Positions 36,312-48,538 of a DNA stretch of 64,000 bases are shown one piece after another (positions within the stretch are counted from its first letter, which is position 1; each line of letters begins with the position of its first letter). Source of the DNA: Streptococcus sanguinis. Lineage in GTDB: Bacteria > Bacillota > Bacilli > Lactobacillales > Streptococcaceae. The stretch is from NCBI RefSeq assembly GCF_019929225.1, contig NZ_JAHZPA010000005.1, positions 122,334 to 186,333 of the forward strand, in the 5' to 3' direction. The notes beneath the pieces were generated by a model. The model was not told the DNA's origin, did not search any database, and saw nothing but the letters and a program-made list of their open reading frames with translations. A program made the translations under genes and the position numbers.

Positions 36312-36934
36312 AGCATGAACTATTATTTTATACTTTCTTAATAGTAATTTACATGTTGGTAACTTATTTAAGATTATTTTAATTTTCTTAACTTAACTGT
36401 AACTTAAAATTGCTGAAATTTTTCGGTTTTCTCAAAAAAATAAATAAAAAGGAAAGAACTTATAGGCTTAAAGCCCTGTTTTATGCAGAATTTTGTGTTT
36501 TTTACCTATATTTTTTAATCTTTATTCATTGTAATAAAATATTATTCTATTTGTAATCTAATTGTTTTCTATTCTTTATATTTCAAAATCCTCCCTTCCT
36601 GAATGAGCTAGCTGGATAAATGCCAGCTATCGTTCTCTATAACCTCCGACCACTACCATTAAAACCAATCTCCTCTTTTTTAAAATTTCAAATCTCCCCC
36701 TCCTACTATTTTAGGATTTTTAAAATAGTATAACCTAGCGCTATTATACTACAAAAAACCAGCTACCTCCCTGATTAAAAATAAATATGGCGTCTCGCAT
36801 CATAGAAAAACTGAAACAGGAAATCTCGAGTATTTCTTCTATAGTTGTTTATCCATAAAGGAGAACTTAAAAACAACTTTCTAAGTTTATTATAGGATAA
36901 TATTTAGTGGTGAGCAAGAAATTATCGGCTGCAA
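36312..36934. other. AT-rich intergenic region between rpoC and the polysaccharide operon
   Basis: About 620 bases without a supported gene. I see a hairpin CTATTTTA / TAAAATAG at about 36706-36729, a dyad GTATAA-TAGCGCTA-TTATAC just beyond it, and a 19-codon minus-strand frame (MMRDAIFIFNQGGSWFFVV) without a ribosome site. It could hold regulatory DNA or a small RNA, or be decayed sequence. Confidence 0.5.
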
Positions 36935-36965
36935 CAAAAAATCCCTCCCGATTTTCGGGAGGGAA
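36935..36965 (-). terminator. Terminator of rpoC
   Basis: TCCCTCCCGA and TCGGGAGGGA form a GC-rich stem followed by TTTTTTG on the minus strand. Confidence 0.9.
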
Positions 36966-36971
36966 GGTTCT

Positions 36972-39900
36972 TTATTTAAGAACAATATTTTCTTCAGTTT
37001 CAAATCCACCTGGCAGTTCTGTCACTTCGTCGATAATTTCAACTTCATTGACAGCCTGAGGCTCCAGATTGCGATAGCGGGCCATACCAGTACCAGCCGG
37101 GATAATCTTACCGATGATAACATTTTCCTTGAGTCCGAGCAGGTGGTCTTTCTTACCACGGATAGCAGCATCTGTCAGGACACGAGTTGTTTCCTGGAAG
37201 GAAGCTGCAGACAAGAAGCTGTTTGTCTCAAGGGAAGCTTTGGTAATTCCCATGAGGACTGGACGAGCTGTCGCAGGCACACCACCTGAGATAACCACAT
37301 CACGGTTAGCATCTGTAAAGTCTGTGATATCCATGAGAGTTCCCATAAGAAGATCTGTATCTCCTGGATCCATGACGCGCACCTTGCGAATCATTTGACG
37401 AACCATTACCTCAATGTGTTTGTCGCCGATTTCTACCCCTTGGCTGCGGTAAACTTTCTGTACTTCAGCAAGCAGGTAAGTTTCAACAGACAAGACATCA
37501 CGGACAGCCAGCAAGTGCTTAGGTTGGATAGAACCTTCAGTCAAGGCAGCACCACGAGAGACTTGGTCGCCAACTTCAACCTTCATGCGGGCTGTAAATG
37601 GTACCACATATTCACCTTCGCCAGTTTGGCCTTTAACAAAGACCTTCTTGGTACGAGTAGATGCATCTTCTTCGATAGCAGTAATTTCACCCTTGACTTC
37701 AGTGATGACCGCTTCCCCTTTCGGATTGCGGGCTTCAAAGATTTCTTGGACACGAGGGAGACCTTGCGTGATATCGGTATTAGAGGCAACACCACCCGTG
37801 TGGAAGGTCCGCATGGTCAGCTGTGTACCAGGCTCCCCGATAGACTGGGCAGCGATGGTTCCGACTGCTTCACCGACTTCAACCGCATCACCCGTTGCCA
37901 AGTTGATACCGTAACAGTGACGGCAGACACCGTGGCGGGTATTACATGTAAAGACGGAGCGGATTGTCACTTCTTCAACACCAGCATTAACGATTTCACG
38001 CGCCTTGTCTTCGGTGATCAATTCATTTGGACCAATAATGACAGCACCAGTTTCTGGATGTTTAACTGTTTTCTTAGTGTAACGACCATTTAGGCGCTCT
38101 TCCAGAGACTCAATCATTTCCTTGCCTTCTGTGATAGAAGTGATGAGCAAGCCGCGATCTGTACCACAGTCATCTTCACGGATAATCACATCTTGGGCAA
38201 CGTCAACCAGACGACGAGTCAGGTAACCTGAGTCGGCAGTCTTAAGGGCCGTATCTGTCATACCCTTACGAGCACCGTGGGTAGAGAAGAACATTTCCAG
38301 AACGGACAGCCCTTCACGGAAGTTAGACAAGATTGGCAATTCCATGATACGTCCATTTGGCGCAGCCATCAGACCACGCATACCGGCCAACTGGGAGAAG
38401 TTAGAGATGTTACCCCGAGCTCCAGAATCCATCATCATAACGATAGGGTTCTTCGGATCTTGGTTGGCAACCAAACGTTTTTCCAATTTCTCACGAGCTG
38501 CCCGCCACTCAGCAGTCACTGCATTGTAGCGTTCGTCATCAGTAATCATACCGCGACGGAATTGTTTAGTAATTTGTTCAACACGCTTGTGGGATTCTTC
38601 AATAATCTCAGCCTTGTCTTCGACAACTGGGATATCAGCGATACCCACTGTCAGACCAGCCAAAGTAGAATGGTGATAACCCAAGTTCTTCAAGCGGTCA
38701 AGAAGAGCAGATGTTTCTGTTGTACGGAAACGTTTAAAGATTTCCGCAATGATATTACCAAGATTTTTCTTCTTAAACGGAACATTGATCTCAAGCTGTT
38801 CAATGACTTCCTTGATATCTTGCCCTGACTCCAAGAAGTACTTAGCTGGCACACCTTCTGTCAAGTTAGCATTAGTCGGCTCTTGTAGGTAAGGCAATTC
38901 CTCTGGCATAATCGCGTTAAAGAGGATTTTACCAACAGTTGTAATCAAAATCTTATGCTTCTGGTCTTCTGTCCAAGGCTTATTAAGACTATCGGTTGCA
39001 ATACCAACACGAGTATGCAAGTGAACATAGCCGTTACGGAGAGCCATCACCGCTTCATCCATATCCTTGAAAATCATGCCTTCGCCTTCGCGGCCAGCCT
39101 CTTCCATGGTTAGGTAGTAGTTCCCCAAGACCATATCCTGAGATGGTGTTACAACTGGTTTACCATCTTTCGGATTCAAGATGTGCTCAGCAGCCAGCAT
39201 GAGGATACGAGCTTCAGCTTGGGCTTCCTCTGACAATGGTACGTGGATGGCCATTTGGTCACCGTCAAAGTCAGCATTGTAGGCTTCACAGACCAGCGGA
39301 TGCAAACGAAGAGCTTTACCATCAATCAGAACTGGCTCAAAGGCCTGAATTCCCAAACGGTGAAGGGTCGGTGCGCGGTTAAGAAGCACTGGGTGTTCCT
39401 TGATCACTTCTTCCAGGATATCCCAGATACGCTCATCTCCACGCTCTACCAAGCGTTTGGCAGCTTTTACGTTCTGCACAATATCGCGGGCAACGATTTC
39501 CCGCATGACAAACGGCTTGAAGAGCTCAATCGCCATTTCACGCGGCACACCACATTGATACATTTTCAAAGTAGGACCAACGGCGATAACGGAACGACCT
39601 GAGAAGTCAACCCGTTTACCCAGCAAGTTTTGACGGAAACGCCCTTGTTTTCCTTTGAGCATGTGGCTCAGAGACTTAAGTGGACGGCTGCCTGGTCCTG
39701 TAATCGGACGGCCCCGACGACCATTATCAATCAAAGCATCAACCGCTTCCTGAAGCATCCGCTTCTCATTTTGAACGATGATACCAGGTGCATTCAACTC
39801 AAGCAAACGAGCCAAACGGTTGTTCCGGTTGATAACACGGCGATAGAGATCATTGAGGTCAGATGCCGCAAAACGACCACCATCCAGCTGAACCATCGGA

Positions 39901-40619
39901 CGCAAATCTGGCGGAATAACCGGTAGGATATTGAGAACCATCCATTCTGGCTTGTTGCCAGACTTGTAGAAGGCATCCAAGACATCCAAACGACGGACAG
40001 CCTTGATCCGTTTTTGACCTGAAGCAGTTTTCAATTCTTCTTTGAGGACAGCAATCTCAGCTTCCAAGTCCACTTGTTTCAAGAGGTCTTGAATAGCTTC
40101 TGCTCCCATTTTGGCTACAAATGAGCCTGAACCATACTCGCGTAAACGCTCACGGTACTCACGCTCCGTCATGATGGACTTGTGCTCTAGCGGTGTATCC
40201 TTAGGATCAATCACCACATAAGCCGCAAAATAAATGACTTCTTCCAAGGCACGTGGGCTCATATCCAAAGTGAGCCCCATGCGGCTTGGAATTCCTTTAA
40301 AGTACCAAATATGTGAAACAGGTGCCTTCAATTCGATATGACCCATGCGCTCACGGCGAACCTTAGCACGAGTTACTTCAACACCACAGCGGTCACAGAC
40401 GATTCCTTTGTAACGAATCCGTTTGTACTTACCACAGGCACATTCCCAGTCCTTTGTTGGACCGAAGATCACTTCGTCAAAAAGGCCTTCGCGTTCTGGT
40501 TTCAGGGTTCGGTAATTGATTGTTTCAGGTTTCTTCACTTCCCCATAAGACCATGAACGGACCTTATTTGGAGAAGCTAGGGTGATTTGCATACTTTTAA
40601 AACGATTTACATCAACCAC
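36972..40619 (-). CDS. rpoC: DNA-directed RNA polymerase beta' subunit
   Basis: 1215 residues, full length for a streptococcal beta' chain. N-terminal zinc cysteines [20 protein letters not shown], the catalytic magnesium loop [15 protein letters not shown], and the trigger-loop region [20 protein letters not shown] are intact. It follows rpoB by 40 bases and shares its transcript. The C-terminus ([12 protein letters not shown]) directly precedes a strong terminator. Confidence 0.98.
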   Translation of the reverse strand: MVDVNRFKSMQITLASPNKVRSWSYGEVKKPETINYRTLKPEREGLFDEVIFGPTKDWECACGKYKRIRYKGIVCDRCGVEVTRAKVRRERMGHIELKAPVSHIWYFKGIPSRMGLTLDMSPRALEEVIYFAAYVVIDPKDTPLEHKSIMTEREYRERLREYGSGSFVAKMGAEAIQDLLKQVDLEAEIAVLKEELKTASGQKRIKAVRRLDVLDAFYKSGNKPEWMVLNILPVIPPDLRPMVQLDGGRFAASDLNDLYRRVINRNNRLARLLELNAPGIIVQNEKRMLQEAVDALIDNGRRGRPITGPGSRPLKSLSHMLKGKQGRFRQNLLGKRVDFSGRSVIAVGPTLKMYQCGVPREMAIELFKPFVMREIVARDIVQNVKAAKRLVERGDERIWDILEEVIKEHPVLLNRAPTLHRLGIQAFEPVLIDGKALRLHPLVCEAYNADFDGDQMAIHVPLSEEAQAEARILMLAAEHILNPKDGKPVVTPSQDMVLGNYYLTMEEAGREGEGMIFKDMDEAVMALRNGYVHLHTRVGIATDSLNKPWTEDQKHKILITTVGKILFNAIMPEELPYLQEPTNANLTEGVPAKYFLESGQDIKEVIEQLEINVPFKKKNLGNIIAEIFKRFRTTETSALLDRLKNLGYHHSTLAGLTVGIADIPVVEDKAEIIEESHKRVEQITKQFRRGMITDDERYNAVTAEWRAAREKLEKRLVANQDPKNPIVMMMDSGARGNISNFSQLAGMRGLMAAPNGRIMELPILSNFREGLSVLEMFFSTHGARKGMTDTALKTADSGYLTRRLVDVAQDVIIREDDCGTDRGLLITSITEGKEMIESLEERLNGRYTKKTVKHPETGAVIIGPNELITEDKAREIVNAGVEEVTIRSVFTCNTRHGVCRHCYGINLATGDAVEVGEAVGTIAAQSIGEPGTQLTMRTFHTGGVASNTDITQGLPRVQEIFEARNPKGEAVITEVKGEITAIEEDASTRTKKVFVKGQTGEGEYVVPFTARMKVEVGDQVSRGAALTEGSIQPKHLLAVRDVLSVETYLLAEVQKVYRSQGVEIGDKHIEVMVRQMIRKVRVMDPGDTDLLMGTLMDITDFTDANRDVVISGGVPATARPVLMGITKASLETNSFLSAASFQETTRVLTDAAIRGKKDHLLGLKENVIIGKIIPAGTGMARYRNLEPQAVNEVEIIDEVTELPGGFETEENIVLK

Positions 40620-40659
40620 TATTTCTTACCTTTCTTCATTTTCTAATCAGTGTGTATTC

Positions 40660-43600
40660 TTATTCTTTTCCTTCAGCCTCAAAAGCTGCTTTCGCTTCTT
40701 GAGCTGCCTTTTCACGCGCTTTTTCAAGATCATCAACGTGAATCACGTCATCATCTTCACCTTCGTCTAGGTCACGCAGTTCTACTTCATTGTCATCTTC
40801 ATCGAGAACGCGCATATCCAGACCAAGAGATTGCAACTCTTTGACAAGAACGCGGAAGGATTCTGGCACACCTGGTTTTGGAATTGGTTTCCCTTTGGTA
40901 ATAGCTTCATAAGCCTTCAAACGTCCATTGACATCATCTGACTTGTAAGTCAGGATTTCTTGCAGAACGTTAGAGGCACCGTAAGCTTCCAAGGCCCAAA
41001 CTTCCATCTCACCAAAACGTTGTCCACCAAACTGAGCTTTACCTCCGAGCGGCTGTTGGGTAACCATTGAGTAAGGACCTACTGAGCGGGCATGGAGTTT
41101 ATCATCTACCATGTGGTGGAGCTTGATCATGTACATGACACCGACGGATACACGATTGTCAAACGGCTCACCGGTACGTCCGTCATAAAGAATAGTCTTG
41201 GCATCACTATCCATACCAGCTTCACGGACTGTATCCCAGAGGTCTTCTGAGCTTGCTCCATCAAAGACTGGTGTTGCAATATGGATGCCCAAGTTACGTG
41301 CTGCCATACCAAGGTGAAGCTCCATAACCTGACCAATGTTCATACGAGATGGTACCCCGAGTGGGTTCAACATGATATCAACTGGTGTTCCATCTGGCAA
41401 GTAAGGCATGTCTTCCACAGGAACGATACGGGATACAACCCCCTTGTTTCCGTGACGACCGGCCATCTTATCTCCGACCTTGATCTTACGTTTTTGAGCG
41501 ATGTAGACGCGAACCAGCATATTAACGCCAGATTGCAGTTCATCACCATTAGCACGGGTAAAGATCTTCACGTCACGAACCACTCCGTCGGCACCGTGTG
41601 GCACACGCAGAGAGGTATCGCGGACTTCACGAGACTTGTCACCAAAGATGGCATGAAGCAGGCGTTCTTCAGCAGAAAGGTCTTTTTCACCCTTAGGGGT
41701 AACTTTACCTACTAGGATATCACCTTCCTTGACTTCTGCCCCAATGCGGATAATCCCCATTTCGTCCAGATTGCGTAGGGCATCTTCCCCTACGTTTGGA
41801 ATTTCGCGGGTAATTTCTTCTGGGCCAAGCTTGGTGTCGCGAGTTTCTGATTCGTATTCTTCCAAGTGAACAGAGGTGTAGACATCGTCTTTCACCAGAC
41901 GCTCACTCATGATAACCGCATCCTCGAAGTTGTAACCTTCCCATGTCATGTAGGCAACGATTGGGTTTTGTCCCAGGGCCATTTCTCCATTTTCCATAGA
42001 AGGTCCGTCAGCGATAAAGTCGCCTTTTTCAACGACATCGCCAACTTTTACCAAGGTACGTTGGTTGTAAGCAGTTCCTGAGTTCGAACGGCGGAATTTT
42101 TGAATTTGGTAAACATCAAGAGAACCATCTTCACGGCGGACTTCAACCTTGTCTGCATCCGCATAGGTAACCTTACCATCATGCTGGGCAATGACCGCTG
42201 CACCAGAGTCGTGGGCAGCCTGGTATTCCATACCAGTACCAACATAAGGTGCTTTTGGATCAATCAAAGGCACAGCCTGACGCTGCATGTTGGCACCCAT
42301 GAGGGCACGGTTGGAGTCATCATTTTCCAAGAAAGGAATACATGCTGTCGCTACGGCAACTACCTGCTTAGGCGATACATCCATGTAGTCTACTTGGTCT
42401 GATGGAAATTCTTGGTTATTACCTTGGTGGCGTCCCATAACGATAGGCTCTGCAAAGCCGCCTTTTTCATTCAGCTTAGAGTTGGCCTGCGCTACGATAA
42501 ATTCATCTTCCTCATCAGCGGTCAGCCAAACGATTTCGTTGGTTACTACACCAACTTCACGGTCTACCTTACGGTAAGGCGTTTGAATAAATCCGTATTT
42601 GTTAAGGTGCCCATAAGAAGACAAGTTATTAATCAAACCAATGTTTGGTCCTTCCGGCGTTTCAATCGGACACATACGGCCATAGTGAGTATAGTGCACG
42701 TCCCGCACTTCATAACCAGCGCGGTCACGTGTCAAACCACCAGGTCCTAAGGCAGAAAGACGGCGCTTGTGAGAGAGCTCAGACAGCGGATTGTGTTGGT
42801 CCATGAACTGAGACAACTGAGAAGAACCAAAGAATTCTTTAATGGCTGCAGTCACAGGACGGATGTTAATGATTTGCTGTGGAGTCAATACTTCATTATC
42901 CTGAACAGACATCCGTTCGCGAACATTACGCTCCATCCGAGAAAGTCCCAGACGGACTTGGTTGGCCAAAAGCTCGCCAACTGCACGAATACGACGGTTC
43001 CCCAAGTGGTCAATATCGTCCACACGACCGATACCTTCAGCCAAGTTGAGGAAGTAGCTCATCTCAGCTAAGATGTCAGCTGGTGTCACAATCCGAACCT
43101 TGTCAGATGGATTTGCGTTACCGATGATGGTCACAACGCGGTCTGGATCAGTCGGAGCCACTACCTTGAACTTCTGCAATTCTACAGGATCTGTCAAGAC
43201 AGCTGAGTCGTTTGGAATATAAGTGATTTTGTTCAAACCATTGTCCAACTGCTCTGCAATGCTGTCAATGACACTGCGGGTCATAACTGTACCAGCTTCA
43301 ACAAGGATTTCCCCTGTTTCAGCATCTACCAATGGCTCAGCAATGGTTTGGTTCAGCAAGCGTGTCTTGACATTGAGTTTCTTATTAATCTTGTAACGAC
43401 CAACTGCTGCCAAGTCATAGCGATGCGGATCAAAGAAACGCGCTTCAAGAAGGGAACGAGAACTTTCAGCCGTCTTAGGCTCGCCTGGACGAAGACGCTC
43501 ATAGATTTCTTTCAGGGCTTCATCTGTACGAGAGTCCATTGGGTTCTTGTGGATATCTTTTTCAATGGTATTGCGCACCAAGTCGCTGTCACCAAAGATG

Positions 43601-44226
43601 TCCAAGATCTCATCATCACCTGAGAAACCAAGCGCACGCACCAGAGTGGTAAATGGAATCTTCCGTGTCCGGTCAATACGAGTGTAGGCAATGTCTTTTG
43701 AGTCTGTTTCCAACTCTAACCAAGCACCGCGGTTAGGAATAACCGTTGAACCGTAGCCAACTTTCCCATTTTTGTCAACTTTATCGTTAAAGTAAACCCC
43801 TGGAGAACGCACCAACTGGGATACGATAATCCGCTCACCACCATTGATGATGAAGGTTCCCATTTCAGTCATGATTGGGAAATCACCAAAGAAGACTTCC
43901 TGAGTCTTGATTTCACCAGTTTCCTTGTTAATCAGACGGAAAGTCACAAAGATTGGCGCTGAGTAGCTGGCATCGTGAATACGTGCTTCTTCCAGCGTAT
44001 ATTTAGGCTCACGGATTTCATAGCCGACAAACTCCAATTCCATGGTGTCGGTAAAGTTTGAAATAGGAAGTACATCTTCAAAGACTTCCTTCAGACCATG
44101 ATCCAAGAAATCTTGGAACGAATCCGTTTGGATTTCAATCAAATTTGGTAAATCAAGAACTTCCTTAATTCTTGAAAAACTACGACGGGTACGGTGTTTA
44201 CCGTATCGAACTTCATGTCCTGCCAA
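40660..44226 (-). CDS. rpoB: DNA-directed RNA polymerase beta subunit
   Basis: 1188 residues. The rifampicin-pocket segment is typical ([20 protein letters not shown], then [19 protein letters not shown]) with no obvious resistance substitution visible by eye. [20 protein letters not shown] and [20 protein letters not shown] near the C-terminus are conserved. A long acidic tail ([20 protein letters not shown]) ends the protein. AAAGGAGTAAAAA precedes the start. The promoter appears to lie about 310 bases upstream with a hairpin in the leader. Confidence 0.98.
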   Translation of the reverse strand: MAGHEVRYGKHRTRRSFSRIKEVLDLPNLIEIQTDSFQDFLDHGLKEVFEDVLPISNFTDTMELEFVGYEIREPKYTLEEARIHDASYSAPIFVTFRLINKETGEIKTQEVFFGDFPIMTEMGTFIINGGERIIVSQLVRSPGVYFNDKVDKNGKVGYGSTVIPNRGAWLELETDSKDIAYTRIDRTRKIPFTTLVRALGFSGDDEILDIFGDSDLVRNTIEKDIHKNPMDSRTDEALKEIYERLRPGEPKTAESSRSLLEARFFDPHRYDLAAVGRYKINKKLNVKTRLLNQTIAEPLVDAETGEILVEAGTVMTRSVIDSIAEQLDNGLNKITYIPNDSAVLTDPVELQKFKVVAPTDPDRVVTIIGNANPSDKVRIVTPADILAEMSYFLNLAEGIGRVDDIDHLGNRRIRAVGELLANQVRLGLSRMERNVRERMSVQDNEVLTPQQIINIRPVTAAIKEFFGSSQLSQFMDQHNPLSELSHKRRLSALGPGGLTRDRAGYEVRDVHYTHYGRMCPIETPEGPNIGLINNLSSYGHLNKYGFIQTPYRKVDREVGVVTNEIVWLTADEEDEFIVAQANSKLNEKGGFAEPIVMGRHQGNNQEFPSDQVDYMDVSPKQVVAVATACIPFLENDDSNRALMGANMQRQAVPLIDPKAPYVGTGMEYQAAHDSGAAVIAQHDGKVTYADADKVEVRREDGSLDVYQIQKFRRSNSGTAYNQRTLVKVGDVVEKGDFIADGPSMENGEMALGQNPIVAYMTWEGYNFEDAVIMSERLVKDDVYTSVHLEEYESETRDTKLGPEEITREIPNVGEDALRNLDEMGIIRIGAEVKEGDILVGKVTPKGEKDLSAEERLLHAIFGDKSREVRDTSLRVPHGADGVVRDVKIFTRANGDELQSGVNMLVRVYIAQKRKIKVGDKMAGRHGNKGVVSRIVPVEDMPYLPDGTPVDIMLNPLGVPSRMNIGQVMELHLGMAARNLGIHIATPVFDGASSEDLWDTVREAGMDSDAKTILYDGRTGEPFDNRVSVGVMYMIKLHHMVDDKLHARSVGPYSMVTQQPLGGKAQFGGQRFGEMEVWALEAYGASNVLQEILTYKSDDVNGRLKAYEAITKGKPIPKPGVPESFRVLVKELQSLGLDMRVLDEDDNEVELRDLDEGEDDDVIHVDDLEKAREKAAQEAKAAFEAEGKE

Positions 44227-44444
44227 GTTTTTACTCCTTTATGATAAGATACTAAGCCCTTGATAAAGCGAGAAAAGACATATCTTTTTCTCAACGCTTT
44301 GAGGGCGAGTTCTGTGAAATGTTTTCAGAGGAAAATCCTCTTTCATTTACAATGCTGCAAAACAGCTACAATCAGTCCCTTTTGTTTAATTTTCAGAAAA
44401 ATTAAATTATGGTTACATAATTCGTTTTTCCTAAAAATAGGCAC

Positions 44445-44490
44445 AAAAAGAGCAGCTAAATCTGACTTATTCAAGTTTGATTTAACTGCT
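44445..44490 (-). terminator. Terminator-like hairpin inside the rpoB leader
   Basis: AGCAGTTAAATC and GATTTAGCTGCT pair over 12 bases (one G-U), followed on the minus strand by CTTTTTG. It lies downstream of the best rpoB promoter, so it may attenuate rpoBC or simply be the pbp1b terminator. Confidence 0.75.
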
Positions 44491-44546
44491 GTAAGCTTCT
44501 ATTTGGACAATATTTCAAATAAAGCACACGACAAATTATTGTTATC

Positions 44547-44575
44547 ATTATACCTTATTTAGCTAGAAATTGCAA
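44547..44575 (-). promoter_or_regulatory. Putative rpoB promoter
   Basis: TTGCAA (44575-44570) and TATAAT (44552-44547) on the minus strand are 17 bases apart. It gives an untranslated leader of roughly 310 bases before rpoB. I saw no equally good promoter in the remaining 220 bases after the hairpin. Confidence 0.65.
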
Positions 44576-44619
44576 GGATTTCATCCGCTTTCTGAAAAGT
44601 TAAAACTGTTCTTGATGCG

Positions 44620-47034
44620 CTAGTTCCCCTGCCGGTTATTGTTGGAATTGGAGCTGGAATTAGAATTAGAGGTAGAACCGCCCAGTATAGCTGACCAAGC
44701 CTTCTGATAATCCGCATCTGATGCCCCAATACCAAAGCGATAGGTCGTGGTCGGAGCACCATTTTTAGCCCAATAGCTAGGCACTGTCGGACCACTGAGA
44801 TTAACAGAGCGGCCGTTTACCGTTACTGTACCTGGCTTTTCCCCTGTGGACTTGAGCACATCAGACTTAATCACACTTGGATCAAGAGTGAACTTATCAC
44901 CAACACCCCAGGCATTTGGATCTGCCTGATAGATAGCATCTGCCATATAGGCCATGTAGGAAGCATTATTGTTATAACCAGTCAACGCCGCCATAGAGCT
45001 ATTATCATCATGACCAATCCAGCCTCCCAAAGTCATCTTAGGAGTAGAAAGCATCAACCACATATCACCGTTGGTGTTGGTCGTTCCAGTCTTACCAATC
45101 CAGTCGGCTCCAGCCAAGGTTCCGTTGACCTGACTGATTCTGGATTTATAGGTCGTAGTAGCTCCAGAATTGATAACGCCCCGCATGAGCTCCTGCATAA
45201 TCGTAGCAGCTGCTGGACTGTAAATCTGAACAGGATTGGCCTTATGCTGGTAAATCACCTTGCCATCTCGGTCTGTGATTTTTTCAACCATGTATTTTTT
45301 CTGGTAGGTTCCATTATTAGCCAAGGTTTGGAAACCATTGGTATGCTGAGCTACAGATACTTCAATTCCCCCGCCCATAGGCAGACTCTCAATGCTGTAG
45401 TCATCGATGTAATAGCCCATTTTTTCCATATAGCCACGGACATTGACACCTTTTTCGCGTAATCCGCGGTAAGTCCAATAAGCTGGGATATTCCAAGAAG
45501 TATTGAGAGCTTCTTGCAAATCCATCATGGCCGTACCACGACTGTCCACGTGCATGATTGGATCGCCGCTTGAAAAGTTAGTCGGATAATTGGAAAGAAC
45601 GCTGGCGCTGCCCATCAGGCCTTGGTCAATAGCAATCCCATAAGCCAGAATCGGCTTAATAGTCGAACCTGGCGAGCGTTCCGTATCAAAGGCGTGATTG
45701 TTCTGATTGGAAGCATAGTCTCTGCCTCCGACAAAGCCAATCACAGCACCAGTTTTATTATCCAAGAGGACATTTCCCACTTCAACTGCACCAGTTCCGT
45801 CATCCAAGACGCCGCCATAGTTGGCTACTGCATTTTGCATAGCAGTGTGGATGTTCTTGTTAATCGTGGTGGTGACAGTATAGCCGCCATCGCTCAGTTC
45901 TTTAGCAGCCAATTCCTTGTAGGCCTTGACAGTATCATTGTTTTTCAGCTCTTGCTGGGAAACATTGTCCCGCTGAATCAAGTACTCGTACATGGTCTGC
46001 TGGGCTTCTTCGACCGCTGTGTAATAAAGGTAGCCATGCGAAGATTTTTCCGAACTTTCAGAAGGCTTGAAATCCTTGGTCAAGTCGTAGTCCTTGTACT
46101 CCTTGTACTCTTTTTCGCTTAGATGACCCGTCCGATACATATTATAGAGCACATCCTTGGCACGTTCCAAGCCCAGAGCCATATCCCCTGCACTTTTGAG
46201 ACTGCCATCGGCTGCATAAGGCGAATAAACGATCGGGCTCTGTGGCAAGCCGGCAATAAAAGCAGACTGGGGCACAGTCAAATCCTTAGCAGAGACACCA
46301 AAAATTCCTTGAGCAGCTTCTTCCACACCGGCGATATTCTGCCCCTTATTATTGCGCCCAAAAGGCGAAACGTTCAAGTAGGTCGTCAAAATATCATCCT
46401 TGGACATGTAGCGCTCCAAAGCCAGCGCATCAACAATCTCCGCTGCTTTCCGCTTGAAGGTCGGCGCATCGCCCACCACCTGCTGCTTGATCAACTGCTG
46501 GGTAATGGTTGACCCCCCGCTAGACGAGCCAACTCCGACAACAGAACCGAGCGTAGCCCTAAGCACAGCCTTGGGCACCACTCCGTTATGCGTTTCAAAA
46601 TTCTCATCCTCTGTAGCGATAACAGCTTTTTTTACATTTTCAGAGATGGCGTCACTCTTAACTGGGATGCGGAGCAAATCATTGTCCACTTCTGCAATCA
46701 AGCTGCCATCAGCATAGGTAAGCTTAGAAATACCAGAGATATTATTCACCTGCTTGACCAGCTCTTCTTGCTTGGGCACTTCAACCTTACTGAATAGACT
46801 AGCTGCATAGCCTATCCCGATCCCAGCACCAATTACGCCACCGAAGAAGATAAACACAAAAGCCATATTCATCAGAAGCTTAAAAGTCCGCAAGAAAACA
46901 GCAAAAACATCACCGATAGACCAGCCATTGTTGCTACTGCCAATCTTCTTGCTCCATTCTGGAAGATGTATTTTTTTGATAAACTGCTGGGCTTTTCCCC
47001 AGAACTCTTTTAATTTCTCTATTAATTGTTCCAA
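44620..47034 (-). CDS. pbp1b: Class A penicillin-binding protein 1b
   Basis: 804 residues. Cytoplasmic N-terminus, membrane span at about 55-78, GT51 transglycosylase ([50 protein letters not shown]), then the transpeptidase with SPGSTIKP (SxxK), NTSWNIP (SxN) and [12 protein letters not shown] (KTG). The C-terminus is a low-complexity Ser/Asn tract ([18 protein letters not shown]). It polymerises and cross-links peptidoglycan outside the membrane. Divergent from tyrS; own promoter TTGAAA-18-TATAAT. Confidence 0.95.
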   Translation of the reverse strand: MEQLIEKLKEFWGKAQQFIKKIHLPEWSKKIGSSNNGWSIGDVFAVFLRTFKLLMNMAFVFIFFGGVIGAGIGIGYAASLFSKVEVPKQEELVKQVNNISGISKLTYADGSLIAEVDNDLLRIPVKSDAISENVKKAVIATEDENFETHNGVVPKAVLRATLGSVVGVGSSSGGSTITQQLIKQQVVGDAPTFKRKAAEIVDALALERYMSKDDILTTYLNVSPFGRNNKGQNIAGVEEAAQGIFGVSAKDLTVPQSAFIAGLPQSPIVYSPYAADGSLKSAGDMALGLERAKDVLYNMYRTGHLSEKEYKEYKDYDLTKDFKPSESSEKSSHGYLYYTAVEEAQQTMYEYLIQRDNVSQQELKNNDTVKAYKELAAKELSDGGYTVTTTINKNIHTAMQNAVANYGGVLDDGTGAVEVGNVLLDNKTGAVIGFVGGRDYASNQNNHAFDTERSPGSTIKPILAYGIAIDQGLMGSASVLSNYPTNFSSGDPIMHVDSRGTAMMDLQEALNTSWNIPAYWTYRGLREKGVNVRGYMEKMGYYIDDYSIESLPMGGGIEVSVAQHTNGFQTLANNGTYQKKYMVEKITDRDGKVIYQHKANPVQIYSPAAATIMQELMRGVINSGATTTYKSRISQVNGTLAGADWIGKTGTTNTNGDMWLMLSTPKMTLGGWIGHDDNSSMAALTGYNNNASYMAYMADAIYQADPNAWGVGDKFTLDPSVIKSDVLKSTGEKPGTVTVNGRSVNLSGPTVPSYWAKNGAPTTTYRFGIGASDADYQKAWSAILGGSTSNSNSSSNSNNNRQGN

Positions 47035-47059
47035 GTTTGATTCTCCTTGTTATCTTCCC

Positions 47060-47089
47060 ATTATACCAAATATCTATGATTTATTTCAA
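47060..47089 (-). promoter_or_regulatory. Promoter of pbp1b
   Basis: TTGAAA (47089-47084), 18 bases, TATAAT (47065-47060) on the minus strand, about 25 bases before the start codon. Confidence 0.7.
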
Positions 47090-47096
47090 GGAAACA

Positions 47097-47124
47097 TTGC
47101 TATTTAAAAGCTTTATGATACAAT
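47097..47124 (+). promoter_or_regulatory. Promoter of tyrS
   Basis: TTGCTA, 16 bases, TACAAT. The short leader holds one small hairpin (AAGCCAA-TTTC-TTGGCTT at about 47152-47170). It is too short for a T-box of the kind that controls tyrS in bacilli. Confidence 0.6.
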
Positions 47125-47185
47125 AGAGTAACATAAATTTAAAATATAGATAAGCCAATTTCTTGGCTTTTAGAATAGGAGAGAC

Positions 47186-48445
47186 ATGATGCACATTTTT
47201 GATGAGCTAAAAGAACGTGGCTTGGTATTTCAAACCACTGATGAAGCAGCTTTACGCAAGGCCTTAGAAGAAGGACAAGTCTCTTATTATAGTGGATACG
47301 ATCCGACCGCTGACAGCCTGCACCTTGGCCACTTGGTAGCCATTCTGACCAGCCGTCGCTTGCAACTAGCCGGACACAAACCCTACGCTCTGGTCGGAGG
47401 AGCAACTGGATTGATTGGTGATCCATCTTTTAAGGATGCTGAGCGCAGTCTCCAAACCAAGGAAACCGTGGAAGGCTGGGTAAAATCTATCCAAAATCAG
47501 CTTTCTCGTTTTCTGGACTTTGAAAAAGGTGATAATAAGGCCGAAATGGTCAATAACTATGACTGGTTCAGCAGCATCAGCTTTATCGACTTTCTGCGCG
47601 ATGTCGGCAAATACTTCACTGTCAACTACATGATGAGCAAAGATTCTGTCAAGAGCCGGATTGAGACAGGGATTTCCTATACAGAATTCGCCTACCAGAT
47701 CATGCAAGGATATGACTTTTATATCCTCAATCAAAACCACGGCGTAACCCTGCAAATCGGTGGTTCTGACCAATGGGGGAATATGACAGCAGGTACAGAG
47801 CTCCTGCGCCGCAAGGCTGACAAGACTGGCCATGTAATAACCGTTCCGCTCATTACCGACGCTACTGGCAAAAAATTTGGTAAATCAGAAGGCAATGCTG
47901 TCTGGCTCAATCCTGACAAGACTTCTCCTTATGAAATGTATCAATTCTGGATGAATGTCATGGACGCAGATGCTATCCGCTTCCTGAAAATCTTCACCTT
48001 CCTGTCCTTGGATGAGATTGAAGAAATTCGTCAGCAGTTTGAAGCAGCACCACACGAACGCTTGGCGCAGAAAGTTCTGGCTCGCGAAGTGGTCAGTCTG
48101 GTTCACGGTCAAGAAGCTTACCAGGAAGCCCTCAACATCACTGAGCAGCTCTTTGCTGGAAATATTAAAAACCTATCTGTCAAGGAACTCAAACAAGGTC
48201 TGCGCGGCGTGCCTAACTATCAGGTCCAGGTAGAAGACAACCTCAATATTGTAGAACTGCTTGTGACAGCCGGCGTGGTAAACTCAAAACGTCAAGCCCG
48301 CGAAGACGTCCAAAACGGCGCTATCTACCTCAATGGTGAGCGCATCCAAGATTTAGACTATGTCCTCAGCGACTCAGATAAACTGGAAGACGAGCTGACA
48401 GTTATCCGCCGCGGTAAAAAGAAATACTTTGTCCTGACCTACTAA
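47186..48445 (+). CDS. tyrS: Tyrosyl-tRNA synthetase
   Basis: 419 residues. Class I motifs: HIGH-like LHLGH in [24 protein letters not shown]-like [11 protein letters not shown], and tyrosine-binding [13 protein letters not shown] and [14 protein letters not shown]-terminal S4-like RNA-binding domain covers about 350-419 ([20 protein letters not shown]). Two adjacent ATGs are available; GGAGAGAC favours the first. It charges tRNA-Tyr. Confidence 0.97.
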   Translation: MMHIFDELKERGLVFQTTDEAALRKALEEGQVSYYSGYDPTADSLHLGHLVAILTSRRLQLAGHKPYALVGGATGLIGDPSFKDAERSLQTKETVEGWVKSIQNQLSRFLDFEKGDNKAEMVNNYDWFSSISFIDFLRDVGKYFTVNYMMSKDSVKSRIETGISYTEFAYQIMQGYDFYILNQNHGVTLQIGGSDQWGNMTAGTELLRRKADKTGHVITVPLITDATGKKFGKSEGNAVWLNPDKTSPYEMYQFWMNVMDADAIRFLKIFTFLSLDEIEEIRQQFEAAPHERLAQKVLAREVVSLVHGQEAYQEALNITEQLFAGNIKNLSVKELKQGLRGVPNYQVQVEDNLNIVELLVTAGVVNSKRQAREDVQNGAIYLNGERIQDLDYVLSDSDKLEDELTVIRRGKKKYFVLTY

Positions 48446-48448
48446 AGA

Positions 48449-48480
48449 TAAAAAATCCGATTACCTGAATCGGATTTTTC
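48449..48480 (+). terminator. Terminator of tyrS
   Basis: AAAAATCCGATT-ACCTG-AATCGGATTTTT, a 12-bp stem with a T run, immediately after tyrS. Confidence 0.88.
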
Positions 48481-48538
48481 TATGTCTTACCAAAAAGAAG
48501 TCATTCAGCTATATAAAAACAATAGAAAGAGAGCGACT

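Noticed and set aside
36760..36822. A 19-codon hydrophobic frame ending WFFVV as a signalling peptide gene
   Set aside because: No ribosome binding site and no Rgg-type regulator beside it; kept only as a note on the intergenic region.
47125..47185. T-box riboswitch before tyrS
   Set aside because: The leader is only about 55 bases with one small hairpin; no T-box consensus.
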